DNA of 64,000 bases from Planctomycetota bacterium. Its GTDB lineage: Bacteria > Planctomycetota > UBA11346. Below the pieces are notes generated by a model. The model saw only the letters and a list, made by a program, of their open reading frames with translations, was not told where the DNA came from and did no database searches. The translations under genes were made by a program, and so were the position numbers. Below, piece by piece: positions 1-8,897 of the stretch (its first letter is position 1; each line of letters begins with the position of its first letter). The DNA lies in the NCBI GenBank assembly GCA_014193115.1, contig BJHQ01000001.1:688465-752464 (forward strand), written 5' to 3'.

Positions 1-808
1 CCGCCAGGCGGGCGAAGCCGGTGAGGGTGAAGCCGTGGCGCTTGGCGTACTTCTCGACGGTCTCGCCCTTTTCGGCGTCGAGCACCATCTCCTGCTCCAG
101 CAGCACGTTTTCCCGGAAGAACCGGCCGAGCTTGCCCTGGACGATCTTGGGGCGCATCGCTTCCGGCTTGCCCTGGACCTCGGGGGTGGCGAGGAGGATT
201 TCCTCTTCCTTGGCCACCAGCGCTGGATCGACGCCAGCGCGATCAAGGGACACCGGCGACGGGCTGGCCGAGGCGACGTGGAGCGCCACGACGCGCAGCT
301 TTTCAGCATTGCCGGCGCCGGCCACCAGAGCGGCGACCTTGCCCCCGTGGTTGTAGCCCTTCACCAGCTCGCCGCGCAGCGCCACCACTTTGGCGAGGAC
401 GATGTTCTCACCGATCTGCTGGATCTTGCCGGTGATCGCCTCAGGGACGGTGCGTCCGTCGAGGCTCTGGGCGCTGAGGGACTCGACCGTGCCGGAACCG
501 GTGGCCAGGGCCAGCTCAGCGAGACGCTTGGCGAATTCCTTGAAGACATCGTTGCCTGAGACGAAGTCGGTCTGGCAGCCGAGCAGGACCAGGACGCCGC
601 CCTGATCGGACAGGGCCATGCCGACGCCGCCGTTCGGGGTTTCGCGGCCGCCGAATTTCGCCTGGGCGGCGACGCCCTGCTTGCGCAGCCATTCGATGGC
701 ACCGGCCTTGTCGCCATTGCTGGCGGCCAGGGCCTGCTTGCACTTCATCATCGGCAGATTGGTCTCGTCGCGCAGCTCCATCACGAGCTTGGCGGTGATC
801 TCGGGCAT
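1..808 (-). CDS. tsf: Elongation factor Ts (3' end beyond window)
   Basis: Guanine-nucleotide exchange factor that reloads EF-Tu with GTP in the cytoplasm. Translating the minus strand from the ATG at 808 gives MPEITAKLVMELRDETNLPM followed by the N-terminal UBA-like helices, and the family signature TDFVSGNDVF near residue 80. The frame stays open for about 269 residues and runs off the window edge at EKYAKRHGFTLTGFARLA, which is close to the usual C-terminus, so only a few residues are missing. It lies 58 bp downstream of rpsB on the same strand, the conserved rpsB-tsf operon order. Identity is secure; the exact end cannot be seen. Confidence 0.95.
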   Translation of the reverse strand, partial: MPEITAKLVMELRDETNLPMMKCKQALAASNGDKAGAIEWLRKQGVAAQAKFGGRETPNGGVGMALSDQGGVLVLLGCQTDFVSGNDVFKEFAKRLAELALATGSGTVESLSAQSLDGRTVPEAITGKIQQIGENIVLAKVVALRGELVKGYNHGGKVAALVAGAGNAEKLRVVALHVASASPSPVSLDRAGVDPALVAKEEEILLATPEVQGKPEAMRPKIVQGKLGRFFRENVLLEQEMVLDAEKGETVEKYAKRHGFTLTGFARLA

Positions 809-866
809 GGCTTGGTTCTCGGATGCGAGTGTGGGAGGGGGGACGGGACGGGCTGGCGATCCCGGT

Positions 867-1625
867 TCAGCTTGCCTTGGCGGCAGGGGCCGGTTCAGCC
901 TGGGCGGCGGCCGGAGCAGCCGTCTGCACCTGGTAATGCTCGGACTTGCCCTTGGCGTAGCCGGCGGTCAGGACCTTGAGCACCACCTGGATCGAACGGA
1001 TGCCGTCGTCGTTTCCAGGGATGGGCAGGTTGACCAGATCGGGGTCGGTGTCGGTGTCGACCAGTCCGATCAGCGGGATCTTCATCCGCTTGGCTTCGTT
1101 CACCGCGGCGATCTCGTACTTGGGATCGATGACCACCATCGCGTCAGGCAGCTTGGCCATGTTGCGCACGCCTTCGAGGTTGCGCAGGATGCGCTTGCGC
1201 TCGCGGCTGTGGCGCGACTGGACCTTTTTCGATTCGCGGACGTATTCGGGCTTGGCGATTTCGGATTCGATGGCGTCCAGGCGGCGGATCGAGGCGCGCA
1301 CGGTGTCGAAATTGGTCAGGGTACCGCCGATCCAGCGCTCCGAGACCGACGGCATGCCGATCGACCGGGCGTTCTCGCGGACGATCTCTTTGGCCTGGCG
1401 CTTGGTGCCGACGAACAGCACCGTCTTGTTTTCCTTTGCCAGTTTCGCGAGGTAATAATGCGCCTGGATCAGGCCGCGGATGGTCTGGCGGACATCGACG
1501 ATGTGGATGTTGCCGCGCTTGCCGTACAGGTACGGCTTGACCCGCGGGTGCCACAGGCTGGCGGCGGTGCCGAAATGGATCCCGCTGTCGAGCAGGTCCT
1601 TGACGGAAACGATGGGTTGGGGCAT
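867..1625 (-). CDS. rpsB: 30S ribosomal protein S2
   Basis: Small-subunit ribosomal protein S2. The 252-residue product begins MPQPIVSVKDLLDSGIHFG and contains the diagnostic segments HPRVKPYLYGKRGNIHIVD, VGTKRQAKEIV, RWIGGTLTNF and, near residue 190, VVIDPKYEIAAVNEAKR. The ATG at 1625 is chosen because it is preceded by GAGG at about 6-nt spacing and gives the normal N-terminus; in-frame starts exist upstream to 1655. The C-terminus has a short Ala/Pro-rich tail (AAPAAAQAEPAPAAKAS). It is the first gene of an rpsB-tsf unit, with a possible promoter and a 10-bp hairpin in its leader (1748-1810), where S2 autoregulation would be expected by analogy. Confidence 0.96.
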   Translation of the reverse strand: MPQPIVSVKDLLDSGIHFGTAASLWHPRVKPYLYGKRGNIHIVDVRQTIRGLIQAHYYLAKLAKENKTVLFVGTKRQAKEIVRENARSIGMPSVSERWIGGTLTNFDTVRASIRRLDAIESEIAKPEYVRESKKVQSRHSRERKRILRNLEGVRNMAKLPDAMVVIDPKYEIAAVNEAKRMKIPLIGLVDTDTDPDLVNLPIPGNDDGIRSIQVVLKVLTAGYAKGKSEHYQVQTAAPAAAQAEPAPAAKAS

Positions 1626-1747
1626 GAGCGACCTCATCATCGCCTCCCTCTGCACGGGAAGCGAGATCGGGAAGCGCCGGGTGGGTGCCGCCTCCGGGTC
1701 CGGGCGCCTCCCGGCCCAAGTGGGCGCAGGCGGTCATCGGAGGCGGT

Positions 1748-1772
1748 CCACGACCGGTACACCCGGTCGTGG
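1748..1772 (-). promoter_or_regulatory. Perfect hairpin in rpsB leader / cysK trailer
   Basis: A perfect 10-bp inverted repeat, CCACGACCGG and CCGGTCGTGG, encloses a 5-nt loop. It lies about 80 bp after the cysK stop and 120 bp before rpsB, both on the minus strand. No U-run follows on the transcribed strand, so a simple intrinsic terminator is not favoured. An rpsB leader element or an attenuator is possible, but this is inference from position only. Confidence 0.4.
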
Positions 1773-1782
1773 AGGGGGAGGG

Positions 1783-1810
1783 CTTTTAGCGATCAGGCGG
1801 CCCAGGGCAA
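1783..1810 (-). promoter_or_regulatory. Possible sigma-70-type promoter for rpsB-tsf
   Basis: On the minus strand TTGCCC (1805-1810) and TAAAAG (1783-1788) are separated by 16 bp. Each matches the consensus at four of six positions. It sits between the cysK stop and rpsB, just upstream of the leader hairpin, which is a sensible place for an rpsB promoter. The match is modest. Confidence 0.3.
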
Positions 1811-1852
1811 GCGACGGCTGGCGGCGTGCACCTGGGCATCTTAACCATCACA

Positions 1853-2839
1853 TCAAATGGTGTCGCCGGCCTTGGCTTCGGCGACACCGGCGAAAACGCC
1901 GTCGAACAGCGGTCCGGTCAGGTAGCGCTCGCCCGAGTCAGGCAGCACGACGACGAACAGCTTGCCTGCGAACTCCGGCAATCCGGCCAGCTGGTTGACG
2001 GCGACCACCGCCGCGCCGCAGCTGACACCGGACAGGATGCCTTCTTCGGCAGCCAACCGGCGGGCCATGGCCAGGGACTCCGGTCCGGTGACCTGGACCA
2101 CCCGATCGACCAGGGAAAGGTCCAGGTTCTTCGGAACGAACCCAGCGCCGATGCCCTGGATCGGATGGGGCGCCGGCTTGATCTCCTGGCCATTTTTGAA
2201 CTGGGTGATCACCGGGCTTTCCACCGGTTCGACTGCGACGCTGGTGATCGCCCGGCCCTTGATCTTCTTGAAGAAACGCGACACGCCGGTGATGGTGCCG
2301 CCGGTGCCGACGCCGGAGACCAGCACGTCCAACCCGCCGTTGGTGTCGTCCCAGATTTCGGGACCGGTGGTGGCCTCGTGGATCGCCGGATTCGCCGGAT
2401 TCTCGAACTGCTGGGGCAGCCAGTAGCGGCCCGGCGCGGATTGGTGGATTTCGGCGGCTTTGGCGATGGCGCCGTTCATGCCTTTGGCTCGCTCGGTGAG
2501 GACGATGGTGGCGCCCATGGTTTTCAGCACCTTGCGCCGCTCGATCGACATGCTCTCAGGCATGACCAGGGTGACTTTATAGCCGCGGCTGGCAGCGACG
2601 AAGGCCAGAGCGATGCCGGTGTTGCCGGAGGTCGGTTCGATGATCTCGACTCCGGGCTTCAGCACACCGCGCTTCTCGGCATCCCAGATCATCGCCGCGC
2701 CGATCCGGCACTTCACCGAATAGGCCGGATTCCGGCCTTCGATCTTGGCATAGACGGTGGCGCCAGCGGGGACCACCCGGTTGAGTTTGACCAGCGGGGT
2801 GCGGCCGATGGAGAGGGAATTGTCAGCGAAGAGCGGCAT
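1853..2839 (-). CDS. cysK: Cysteine synthase A (O-acetylserine sulfhydrylase)
   Basis: PLP enzyme that makes L-cysteine from O-acetylserine and sulfide. The 328-residue product tracks enterobacterial CysK closely: [16 protein letters not shown], then the PLP-lysine segment [20 protein letters not shown], the substrate loop [12 protein letters not shown], the phosphate-binding glycines in [16 protein letters not shown], and PDSGERYL near the C-terminus. The ATG at 2839 has AAGGA five bases upstream; the in-frame extension to 2908 is unlike the family. It is divergent from the giant gene at 3051 with a 211-bp shared upstream region. Unlike many CysK genes, no cysE is adjacent. Confidence 0.96.
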   Translation of the reverse strand: MPLFADNSLSIGRTPLVKLNRVVPAGATVYAKIEGRNPAYSVKCRIGAAMIWDAEKRGVLKPGVEIIEPTSGNTGIALAFVAASRGYKVTLVMPESMSIERRKVLKTMGATIVLTERAKGMNGAIAKAAEIHQSAPGRYWLPQQFENPANPAIHEATTGPEIWDDTNGGLDVLVSGVGTGGTITGVSRFFKKIKGRAITSVAVEPVESPVITQFKNGQEIKPAPHPIQGIGAGFVPKNLDLSLVDRVVQVTGPESLAMARRLAAEEGILSGVSCGAAVVAVNQLAGLPEFAGKLFVVVLPDSGERYLTGPLFDGVFAGVAEAKAGDTI

Positions 2840-3050
2840 AGGATTCCTTGCGAAGCGGGTGCGGGCGGTCCGGTCACGGACACCGCCGCCGGCGCAAGGT
2901 GCTGCCATCTCGTGCCGGCGCCAGCGTGGACGGACGGCTGCCTGGCCATGGGGGCTGCGACAAAACCCTGGGTTGACCTAGCGATGATCCGATCTGCATC
3001 TGTCCTTCATTAAACGGCCCATTGAAGGCACCAACCCCTTCGAGGCCTCC

Positions 3051-6000
3051 ATGACCCGTTCCCTCCGTCTCGTCCCCACACTGGCGGCTCTCGCCGCTTT
3101 GACCGCCGCCGATCCCACCGCCGCCACGTTCAATGGCGGATCCGTGGTCGAAGACACCAGCAAGGTGATCTCGGTGTCGGCCCTGGCCGGCTCCATCGCC
3201 GATGCCGATGGCGACCCCGTCGCCGTGACCGCGGTCAATGCCGTCAGCGCCAAGGGCGGCTCGGTCAAGCTGGTCAACGGACAGATCATCTATACTCCGC
3301 CGGCCAACTTCGTCGGCAACGACACGATCACCTATACGGTCCGCGAAGGCGTGCGCCTCGCCACCTTCCCGACCCCGGCCACCTTGGCCACGGTCAGCGG
3401 CGTGACCCTCCAGAACAGCGGCTTCGGCAGCGCCTTGGCCCTGGTCCCCGGCACCACCGACACCTTCTGGGCCTTGACCGATCGCGGCCCGAACATCGAC
3501 GGCAGCACGTCGATCGACAAGATCTTCCCGGTTCCCGCCTTCCAGCCCAACCTGGTCAAAATCCAGATCGTCGGCAGCACGGTGAACATCCTCAGCACCG
3601 TCGGGCTGAAGTCCGACACCGGCGCCGCCCTGACCGGCCTGCCCACCAGCACCAGCCCCAATCCTTCGGGCGGAGTGGTCGACACCGCCAAGGCCATCGA
3701 CGGTACCACCGACCTCGGTATCGACGCCAATGGCATCGACAGCGAAGGCTTGGTCGTCCAGGCCGACGGCAAGTTCTGGGTTTCGGATGAGTACGGTCCG
3801 TTCCTGGTCCGCTTCGCCGCCGACGGCACCACCGAAGAACGCATCTCGCCCTTCGCCGCCAACACCGCCGGTCATCGCATGCCGGCAGTGTTCGGCGCCC
3901 GCCGCCCCAACCGCGGCATGGAAGGTCTGTGCATGACCCCCGGCGGCAAGCTGGTGGGCGTGATGCAGTCGCCGCTGTTCAACGGTCTGTCCGCCACCAC
4001 CAATGCCGTGAACAACCGGGTCCTGGCCGTCCGCGTTCTGTGGTACGACCCCGCCACCGGCAACAGCAAGCAGTTCATCCATGTCCTTGATCGGGCGACC
4101 GCGGGTGGCGCCGATGTCGCGATCAGCGCGGTAGCGGCGATCGACGAAAACAACTTCTATGTCCTGGAACGCGACGGCGAATTCCCTGGCAATGTCGCCG
4201 CCCTTGAGAAAAAAGTGTGGAAGATCTCCCTGACCGGCGCCACCGATGTCTCCACCAAGGCGACCTCTGGGCTGGTCGACGGAACGGCCTTCAGCTACTC
4301 CGAAGACCCGATCAAGGGTCTGCTGATCACCGCCACCGGCGGCGCCGCCAAGACCATCGAACGGGTCGCCGAAGACGCGCCCAAGGCGGGCAGCAAGGCC
4401 ACCCGGGCCGAAGTGGTCGCCGCCCTGACCGCGGTCGGCATCGTCACCACCAACCGGGACGCGACCCCGAAGCTCGACTATGCGACTTACGGCGGCGTCT
4501 ACACCCACGACAAGATCGAAGGCATCACCCTGGCCGGCACCACGCTGGTGACCGCTAATGATGACGACTTCGGCATCGTCAACGGCTCGGGCATCAACCT
4601 CGCCTCCAAGACCATCGCCAACAGCAATCCGGCCACCACCGACTTCAATCAGCTGCTGCTGGTCGACCTGGCCAAGACTGGCGTCGCCACCGGCCAGATC
4701 ACCCTGACCGTGACCAGCGCTGGCGACAACGATGCGCCTTCGATCAGCGCCATCGCCGACCGGACCATTGCGCCGAATGCGGGACTTCCGCCCATTCCTT
4801 TCACCATCAGCGATCCCGAGACCGCCGCCGACAAGCTGACGGTGACCGCCACCAGCAGCAATGCGTCGGTGATCCCGGCGTCGGGGGTCGTGCTGTCGGG
4901 CACTGGCAGCACCCGCTGGATCAACCTGCTGCCGAATGCCTGGGTGACCGGCACCTCGGCGATCACTGTGACCGTGTCCGATGGAACCAATTCCACCAGC
5001 ACCGGATTCAAGGTGCGGGTCACCCAGTCGGCCTACCTGATTCCCAAGGCTTCTGGCGTCGAGCTGCGTCCGCTGCTGAGCGGCGGCGATTGGGTCAACT
5101 ACAAGCCCGATGGCGTGACGCCGTACCGGTTCGCCGGTCTCCCCGACGGTCTCGGTGCTTTCGACAATGGCGACGGGACCTTGACCATCCTGGTCAACCA
5201 CGAATTCAACGCATCGGCCGGCATCGCTCGCGCCCACGGCAACACGGGTGCGTGGGTTTCCCGCTGGATCGTCGACAAATCCTCATGGTCACCGATCGAC
5301 GGAGCCGATCTGAACCCGAACAACACCAGCATCTATCTTTGGGATACCGCCACTTCGGCATTCCTGGCTGGAGGCACAACCACCTACGACCGGTTCTGCT
5401 CCGCCGATCTGCCTGCGGTCAGCGCTTTCTATAATGCCGCGACCAAGCTCGGTACCCAGGAACGGATCTTCCTGAATGGCGAAGAATCCTCTTCGGCGCG
5501 GGCTTGGGGCCATGTGGCCACCGGCGCCGACAAGGGCAAGAGCTGGGAGCTGCCCCACCTCGGCAAGGCCTCCTGGGAAAACTCCCTGGCCTGCCCCTTC
5601 GCCCAGGACAAGACCATTGTTGTGCTCGGCGATGACTCGGCTGCCTTGGGCGCCGCAGGCAACCCGAGCGAGGTCTTCGTGTATGTCGGACTCAAGCGGA
5701 ACACTGGGAAAGACGTCGAAAAGGCCGGCTTGGTCGGCGGCAAGCAGTTCGGCGTCCAGGTCAAAAATGCTGCCGGCGCTGCCATCGCCAGCGAAGATCG
5801 CGACACCGCTTTCGGTGTGGCCAAGGGAGTCAGTCACCCCTTCTCACTGATCCAGATGGGCACCACCGGCGACGTGTCGGCGACCACCGCGGCGGCCCAG
5901 CAGACCGATGCCACCGCTAAAGGCATCACGGTGTTCAGCCGGGTTGAAGACGGCACTTGGGATCCCAGCAATCCGAAGGATTTCTACTTCCTGACCACCG

Positions 6001-8207
6001 ACCGGTTCGACAGCAGCAAGTTCGGCGGCACCGGCGCAGCCACGCCCCAGGTCGGCCGCAGCCGCTTGTGGCGCCTGCGCTTCGCCGATCTCGCCAGCCC
6101 AGAGACCGGCGGCACGATCACCCTGATCATCGATGGCTCGGAAGATCCGGGCCCGCAGATGATGGACAACCTGACCATCGATCGTCTCGGTCGCATCCTG
6201 ATCCAAGAGGATCCGGGCGGCAATGCCTTCTCGGCAAAGATCTGGCTGTACCACACCAAGACCAGCGCATTGGTTGAAGTCGCCCGACACGATCCGGCCC
6301 GTTTCGGCGATCGGATCAACGGTGTGAGCTCGCTGCCGGTAGCGCCTTTCACCAACGATGAGGAATCCAGCGGCATCATCGATGCTGGGGACCTCCTTGG
6401 CCAGGGTTGGTTCCTGCTCGATGTTCAGGCTCACGCCCCGGTGACCGGTGACCCGGAAATGAATGAATATGCGCAGTTGCTGGCCATGTATGTTCCGACC
6501 AATGTCGGCTCCAGCACCACCGGCGGCAACCAGTCCACCGACACGGCCTATCTGGTGCCCTCCGATGCCGCCAATGCTTTGAACCTCACCATCCGTCCGC
6601 TGCTGACAGTCGGTGATTCGGTGAACCTGAAGCCGGATGGCCGGACTCCCTACCGCCTGGTCGGTCTCCCCGATGGCCTGGGACTGGCCGGCAATGGCGA
6701 TGGCACCTTCGCCCTGACGGTCAACCATGAGATCGGCACCAACAGTGCCGGGACTCCGCTCGGCAGCGTCCGGGCTCATGGCTCGGCCGGGGCGTTCGTG
6801 TCGCGCTGGACCGTCGACGGGACCGGCCGGGTGCTGAGTGGTGAGGATCTGGTCAACAGTGTTCGGCTGTGGTCGGGCAACGCCTGGACTCCAGGTACCA
6901 CGGTGTTCAACCGCTTCTGCTCGGCGGATTTGGCAGCGCCCACCGCCTTCTGGGACGGCACCAATGGGACCACTGCACGGTTGTTCCTGAATGGAGAAGA
7001 ATTCGCCTCCAAGAATGCCACCACTGGCGTCATCACCGGCGGACGGGCCTTCGCCCATGTGGTCTCGGGACCCGATCGCGGCACCGCTTGGCAGCTGCCC
7101 CGCTTCGGCTATCAGGCTTGGGAAAATGCGGTCGCCAACCCGTTCAAGCAGACCAAGACCATCGTCGCCCTGACCGACGACTCGGCGGCCCTGGGCAACA
7201 CCTCCGAACCGCCGTGTGAGCTGTTCATCTATGTCGGCACCAAGCAGAGCACCGGCAATGACGTGGAAAAGGCCGGCCTGAACAACGGCAAGCTGTACGC
7301 CGTGCAGGTCAAGACCGCGGCTGGCGCCGCGATCGCCAGCGAGGACCGCAACACCGCCTTCGGTGTCGCCAAGGGTGTCGCTCTGCCGGCCGGACTGGTG
7401 AAGTTGGGGACCGATGGCGATGTGTCGGCTCTCGATCCGACGGCCCAGGAAAACGACGCTCTGGCCAAGGGCGCCACGGCGTTCAGCCGGCTCGAAGATG
7501 CGGCCTGGGATCCCAGCAATCCGCGGGATCTGTACTTCCTCACCACCGATCAGTTCGACTCGGCCAAGAACGGTGGTACCGGAGCGGCCACCCCGACGGT
7601 GGGCCGCAGCCGCTTGTGGCGCCTGCGCTTCACCGACCTCGCCAATCCGGAAAATGGCGGCGAGCTGACCATGCTGGTCGACGGCTCTGAAGACCCAGGC
7701 CCGCAGATGATGGACAACCTGTGCGTCGACAAGCGCGGTCGGGTTCTGATCCAAGAGGATCCGGGCAACAATGCCTTCAGCGCCAAGATCTGGATGTATT
7801 CCATCGCCAACAACAAGCTGGTCGATTTGATCAAGCATGATCCCAAGCGTTTCGGCGAACGGGTCGGTACGCCACCCGTGAACACCAGCCCGGTGGCGCC
7901 GTTCACCATCGACGAGGAATCCTCGGGCATCATCGATGCCAGCGAGCTGCTGGGTGCCAACTGGTTCCTCGCCGCCGTCCAGGCCCATCGGACTCCTGAC
8001 GTCGACGGTGAACTGGTCGAGCGCGGCCAGCTGGTGGCGATCAAGGTGCCGGACGCTGGCGCCACCGCCGGCACCCCGGTCTCCAGCAATGATGAGGGAT
8101 CCAAGGATGATGACTGCGGCCTGGGTGGCGGCCTCGGTCTGCTCGCCGCAGGTGGCGCGCTGCTGCTGTCCGTCTTCGGCCTGCGCAATCGCCGCAAGAG
8201 CAAGTGA
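3051..8207 (+). CDS. Secreted esterase-like phytase / double PhoX-like (DUF839) protein with C-terminal anchor
   Basis: A 1718-residue exported protein. Residues 1-20 look like a signal peptide (hydrophobic LAALAALTA ending at Ala-Asp). About 25-100 is a cadherin-like tandem repeat (DADGDPVAVTAV, then IIYTPPANFVGNDTITYTV). About 100-540 resembles the esterase-like activity of phytase domain (TDTFWALTDRGPNIDG, SEGLVVQADGKFWVSDEYGP, FYVLERDGEFPG). An Ig-like segment follows at about 560-655. Residues 660-1150 and 1165-1680 are two homologous PhoX/DUF839-like units, each with a TILVNHEFN/ALTVNHEIG-type segment and FLNGEE, FYFLTTD/LYFLTTD, PQMMDNL and IQEDPG. The end has an acidic patch and Cys (DDDCGLGGG), a hydrophobic stretch and RNRRKSK, resembling a sorting/anchoring tail. 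A phosphate-releasing, metal-dependent role at the cell surface is inferred. A strong hairpin follows at 8308. Confidence 0.85.
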   Translation: MTRSLRLVPTLAALAALTAADPTAATFNGGSVVEDTSKVISVSALAGSIADADGDPVAVTAVNAVSAKGGSVKLVNGQIIYTPPANFVGNDTITYTVREGVRLATFPTPATLATVSGVTLQNSGFGSALALVPGTTDTFWALTDRGPNIDGSTSIDKIFPVPAFQPNLVKIQIVGSTVNILSTVGLKSDTGAALTGLPTSTSPNPSGGVVDTAKAIDGTTDLGIDANGIDSEGLVVQADGKFWVSDEYGPFLVRFAADGTTEERISPFAANTAGHRMPAVFGARRPNRGMEGLCMTPGGKLVGVMQSPLFNGLSATTNAVNNRVLAVRVLWYDPATGNSKQFIHVLDRATAGGADVAISAVAAIDENNFYVLERDGEFPGNVAALEKKVWKISLTGATDVSTKATSGLVDGTAFSYSEDPIKGLLITATGGAAKTIERVAEDAPKAGSKATRAEVVAALTAVGIVTTNRDATPKLDYATYGGVYTHDKIEGITLAGTTLVTANDDDFGIVNGSGINLASKTIANSNPATTDFNQLLLVDLAKTGVATGQITLTVTSAGDNDAPSISAIADRTIAPNAGLPPIPFTISDPETAADKLTVTATSSNASVIPASGVVLSGTGSTRWINLLPNAWVTGTSAITVTVSDGTNSTSTGFKVRVTQSAYLIPKASGVELRPLLSGGDWVNYKPDGVTPYRFAGLPDGLGAFDNGDGTLTILVNHEFNASAGIARAHGNTGAWVSRWIVDKSSWSPIDGADLNPNNTSIYLWDTATSAFLAGGTTTYDRFCSADLPAVSAFYNAATKLGTQERIFLNGEESSSARAWGHVATGADKGKSWELPHLGKASWENSLACPFAQDKTIVVLGDDSAALGAAGNPSEVFVYVGLKRNTGKDVEKAGLVGGKQFGVQVKNAAGAAIASEDRDTAFGVAKGVSHPFSLIQMGTTGDVSATTAAAQQTDATAKGITVFSRVEDGTWDPSNPKDFYFLTTDRFDSSKFGGTGAATPQVGRSRLWRLRFADLASPETGGTITLIIDGSEDPGPQMMDNLTIDRLGRILIQEDPGGNAFSAKIWLYHTKTSALVEVARHDPARFGDRINGVSSLPVAPFTNDEESSGIIDAGDLLGQGWFLLDVQAHAPVTGDPEMNEYAQLLAMYVPTNVGSSTTGGNQSTDTAYLVPSDAANALNLTIRPLLTVGDSVNLKPDGRTPYRLVGLPDGLGLAGNGDGTFALTVNHEIGTNSAGTPLGSVRAHGSAGAFVSRWTVDGTGRVLSGEDLVNSVRLWSGNAWTPGTTVFNRFCSADLAAPTAFWDGTNGTTARLFLNGEEFASKNATTGVITGGRAFAHVVSGPDRGTAWQLPRFGYQAWENAVANPFKQTKTIVALTDDSAALGNTSEPPCELFIYVGTKQSTGNDVEKAGLNNGKLYAVQVKTAAGAAIASEDRNTAFGVAKGVALPAGLVKLGTDGDVSALDPTAQENDALAKGATAFSRLEDAAWDPSNPRDLYFLTTDQFDSAKNGGTGAATPTVGRSRLWRLRFTDLANPENGGELTMLVDGSEDPGPQMMDNLCVDKRGRVLIQEDPGNNAFSAKIWMYSIANNKLVDLIKHDPKRFGERVGTPPVNTSPVAPFTIDEESSGIIDASELLGANWFLAAVQAHRTPDVDGELVERGQLVAIKVPDAGATAGTPVSSNDEGSKDDDCGLGGGLGLLAAGGALLLSVFGLRNRRKSK

Positions 8208-8240
8208 TCAGGCTGAAGTGATCAGGCTGAAGTGATCAAG
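8205..8240 (+). repeat. 14-bp tandem repeat carrying stops in all three frames
   Basis: TGATCAGGCTGAAG occurs twice and TGATCA a third time, starting at the stop codon of the preceding gene. The 14-bp period puts TGA in frames 0, 2 and 1 in succession at 8205, 8219 and 8233. Confidence 0.85.
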
Positions 8241-8307
8241 ACGCCGGCTGGGCGCAGTCCCGGCCGGTGCCCTGGTGGCTGAACAGCGATGTGACCCGCA
8301 AGGGACC

Positions 8308-8345
8308 TGCACCCCCGGACCTGCTCCGGGGGTGCAGCGTTTCGT
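8308..8345 (+). terminator. Intrinsic terminator-like hairpin after the giant gene
   Basis: TGCACCCCCGG (8308-8318) pairs perfectly with CCGGGGGTGCA (8326-8336) around a 7-nt loop, and GCGTTTCGT follows. The stem is strong but the T-run is short. It is about 100 bp past the stop at 8207 and before bcp at 8400. Confidence 0.6.
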
Positions 8346-8399
8346 GGCCCGCCCGGCGCCGGCGGTTGCACCTGGCGTCTGACCGAGCTAATCGCGGCC

Positions 8400-8852
8400 A
8401 TGGCCACCATCCCCGCGTTCTCGCTGCCCGGCTCCGACGGAACCACGTATTCCGATACGAGTCTGCGCGGCGCGCCCTTCGTCCTCTATTGCTATCCCAA
8501 GGATATGACCTCGGGCTGCACCGTCGAAGCCTGCGATTTCCGCGACGCCCAGCCGGCCTTCGCCAAACTCGGCGTCAAAACCTTCGGTCTGTCGCCGGAC
8601 CCGGTCGCCCGGCACCTGAAGTTCATCGCCAAGGAATCGCTGAATTTCGTGCTGCTTGCCGACGAACAGCACGTCCTGGCCGCGGCCTTGGGGGTGTGGG
8701 CTGAAAAGAGCATGTACGGGCGGAAATATTTCGGCATCGAACGCTCGACTTTTCTGGTCGATCGCGCTGGCGTGATCCGCAAGGAATGGCGCAAGGTCAA
8801 GGTCGCCGGCCATGTCGCGGCGGTGCAGGCGGCCCTGGCCGAGCTCGGGTGA
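8400..8852 (+). CDS. bcp: Thioredoxin-dependent thiol peroxidase (BCP/PrxQ)
   Basis: Peroxiredoxin that reduces hydrogen and organic peroxides at the expense of thioredoxin. The 150-residue protein has the AhpC/TSA fold pattern: IPAFSLPGSDG at the N-terminus, then VLYCYPKDMTSGCTVEACDF, which places the peroxidatic Cys at residue 40 and the resolving Cys at 45 as in the PrxQ subgroup. GRKYFGIERSTFLVDRAGVI near residue 105-125 is also typical. Full length for the family. No good Shine-Dalgarno site precedes the ATG. It stands alone between a terminator hairpin and the unknown gene at 8898; a cytoplasmic antioxidant role follows from the family. Confidence 0.93.
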   Translation: MATIPAFSLPGSDGTTYSDTSLRGAPFVLYCYPKDMTSGCTVEACDFRDAQPAFAKLGVKTFGLSPDPVARHLKFIAKESLNFVLLADEQHVLAAALGVWAEKSMYGRKYFGIERSTFLVDRAGVIRKEWRKVKVAGHVAAVQAALAELG

Positions 8853-8897
8853 CGGCTGCCCGCTCCCTTCTTCATCCTGACCGCCTAGGCTTGACTC

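Noticed and set aside
2973..3001. TTGACC with GCATCT 17 bp downstream as promoter of the giant gene
   Set aside because: The -10 matches at only three of six positions; too weak to list.
2874..5237. 787-codon open frame on the minus strand, opposite the giant gene
   Set aside because: Its translation is Gly/Asp/Val-rich with no domain, and the plus-strand product has clear domains and a signal peptide. GC-rich codon bias creates long antisense frames.
5844..7988. 714-codon minus-strand frame opposite the DUF839-like units
   Set aside because: Mirrors the repeat structure of the plus-strand protein and shows no family features; antisense shadow.
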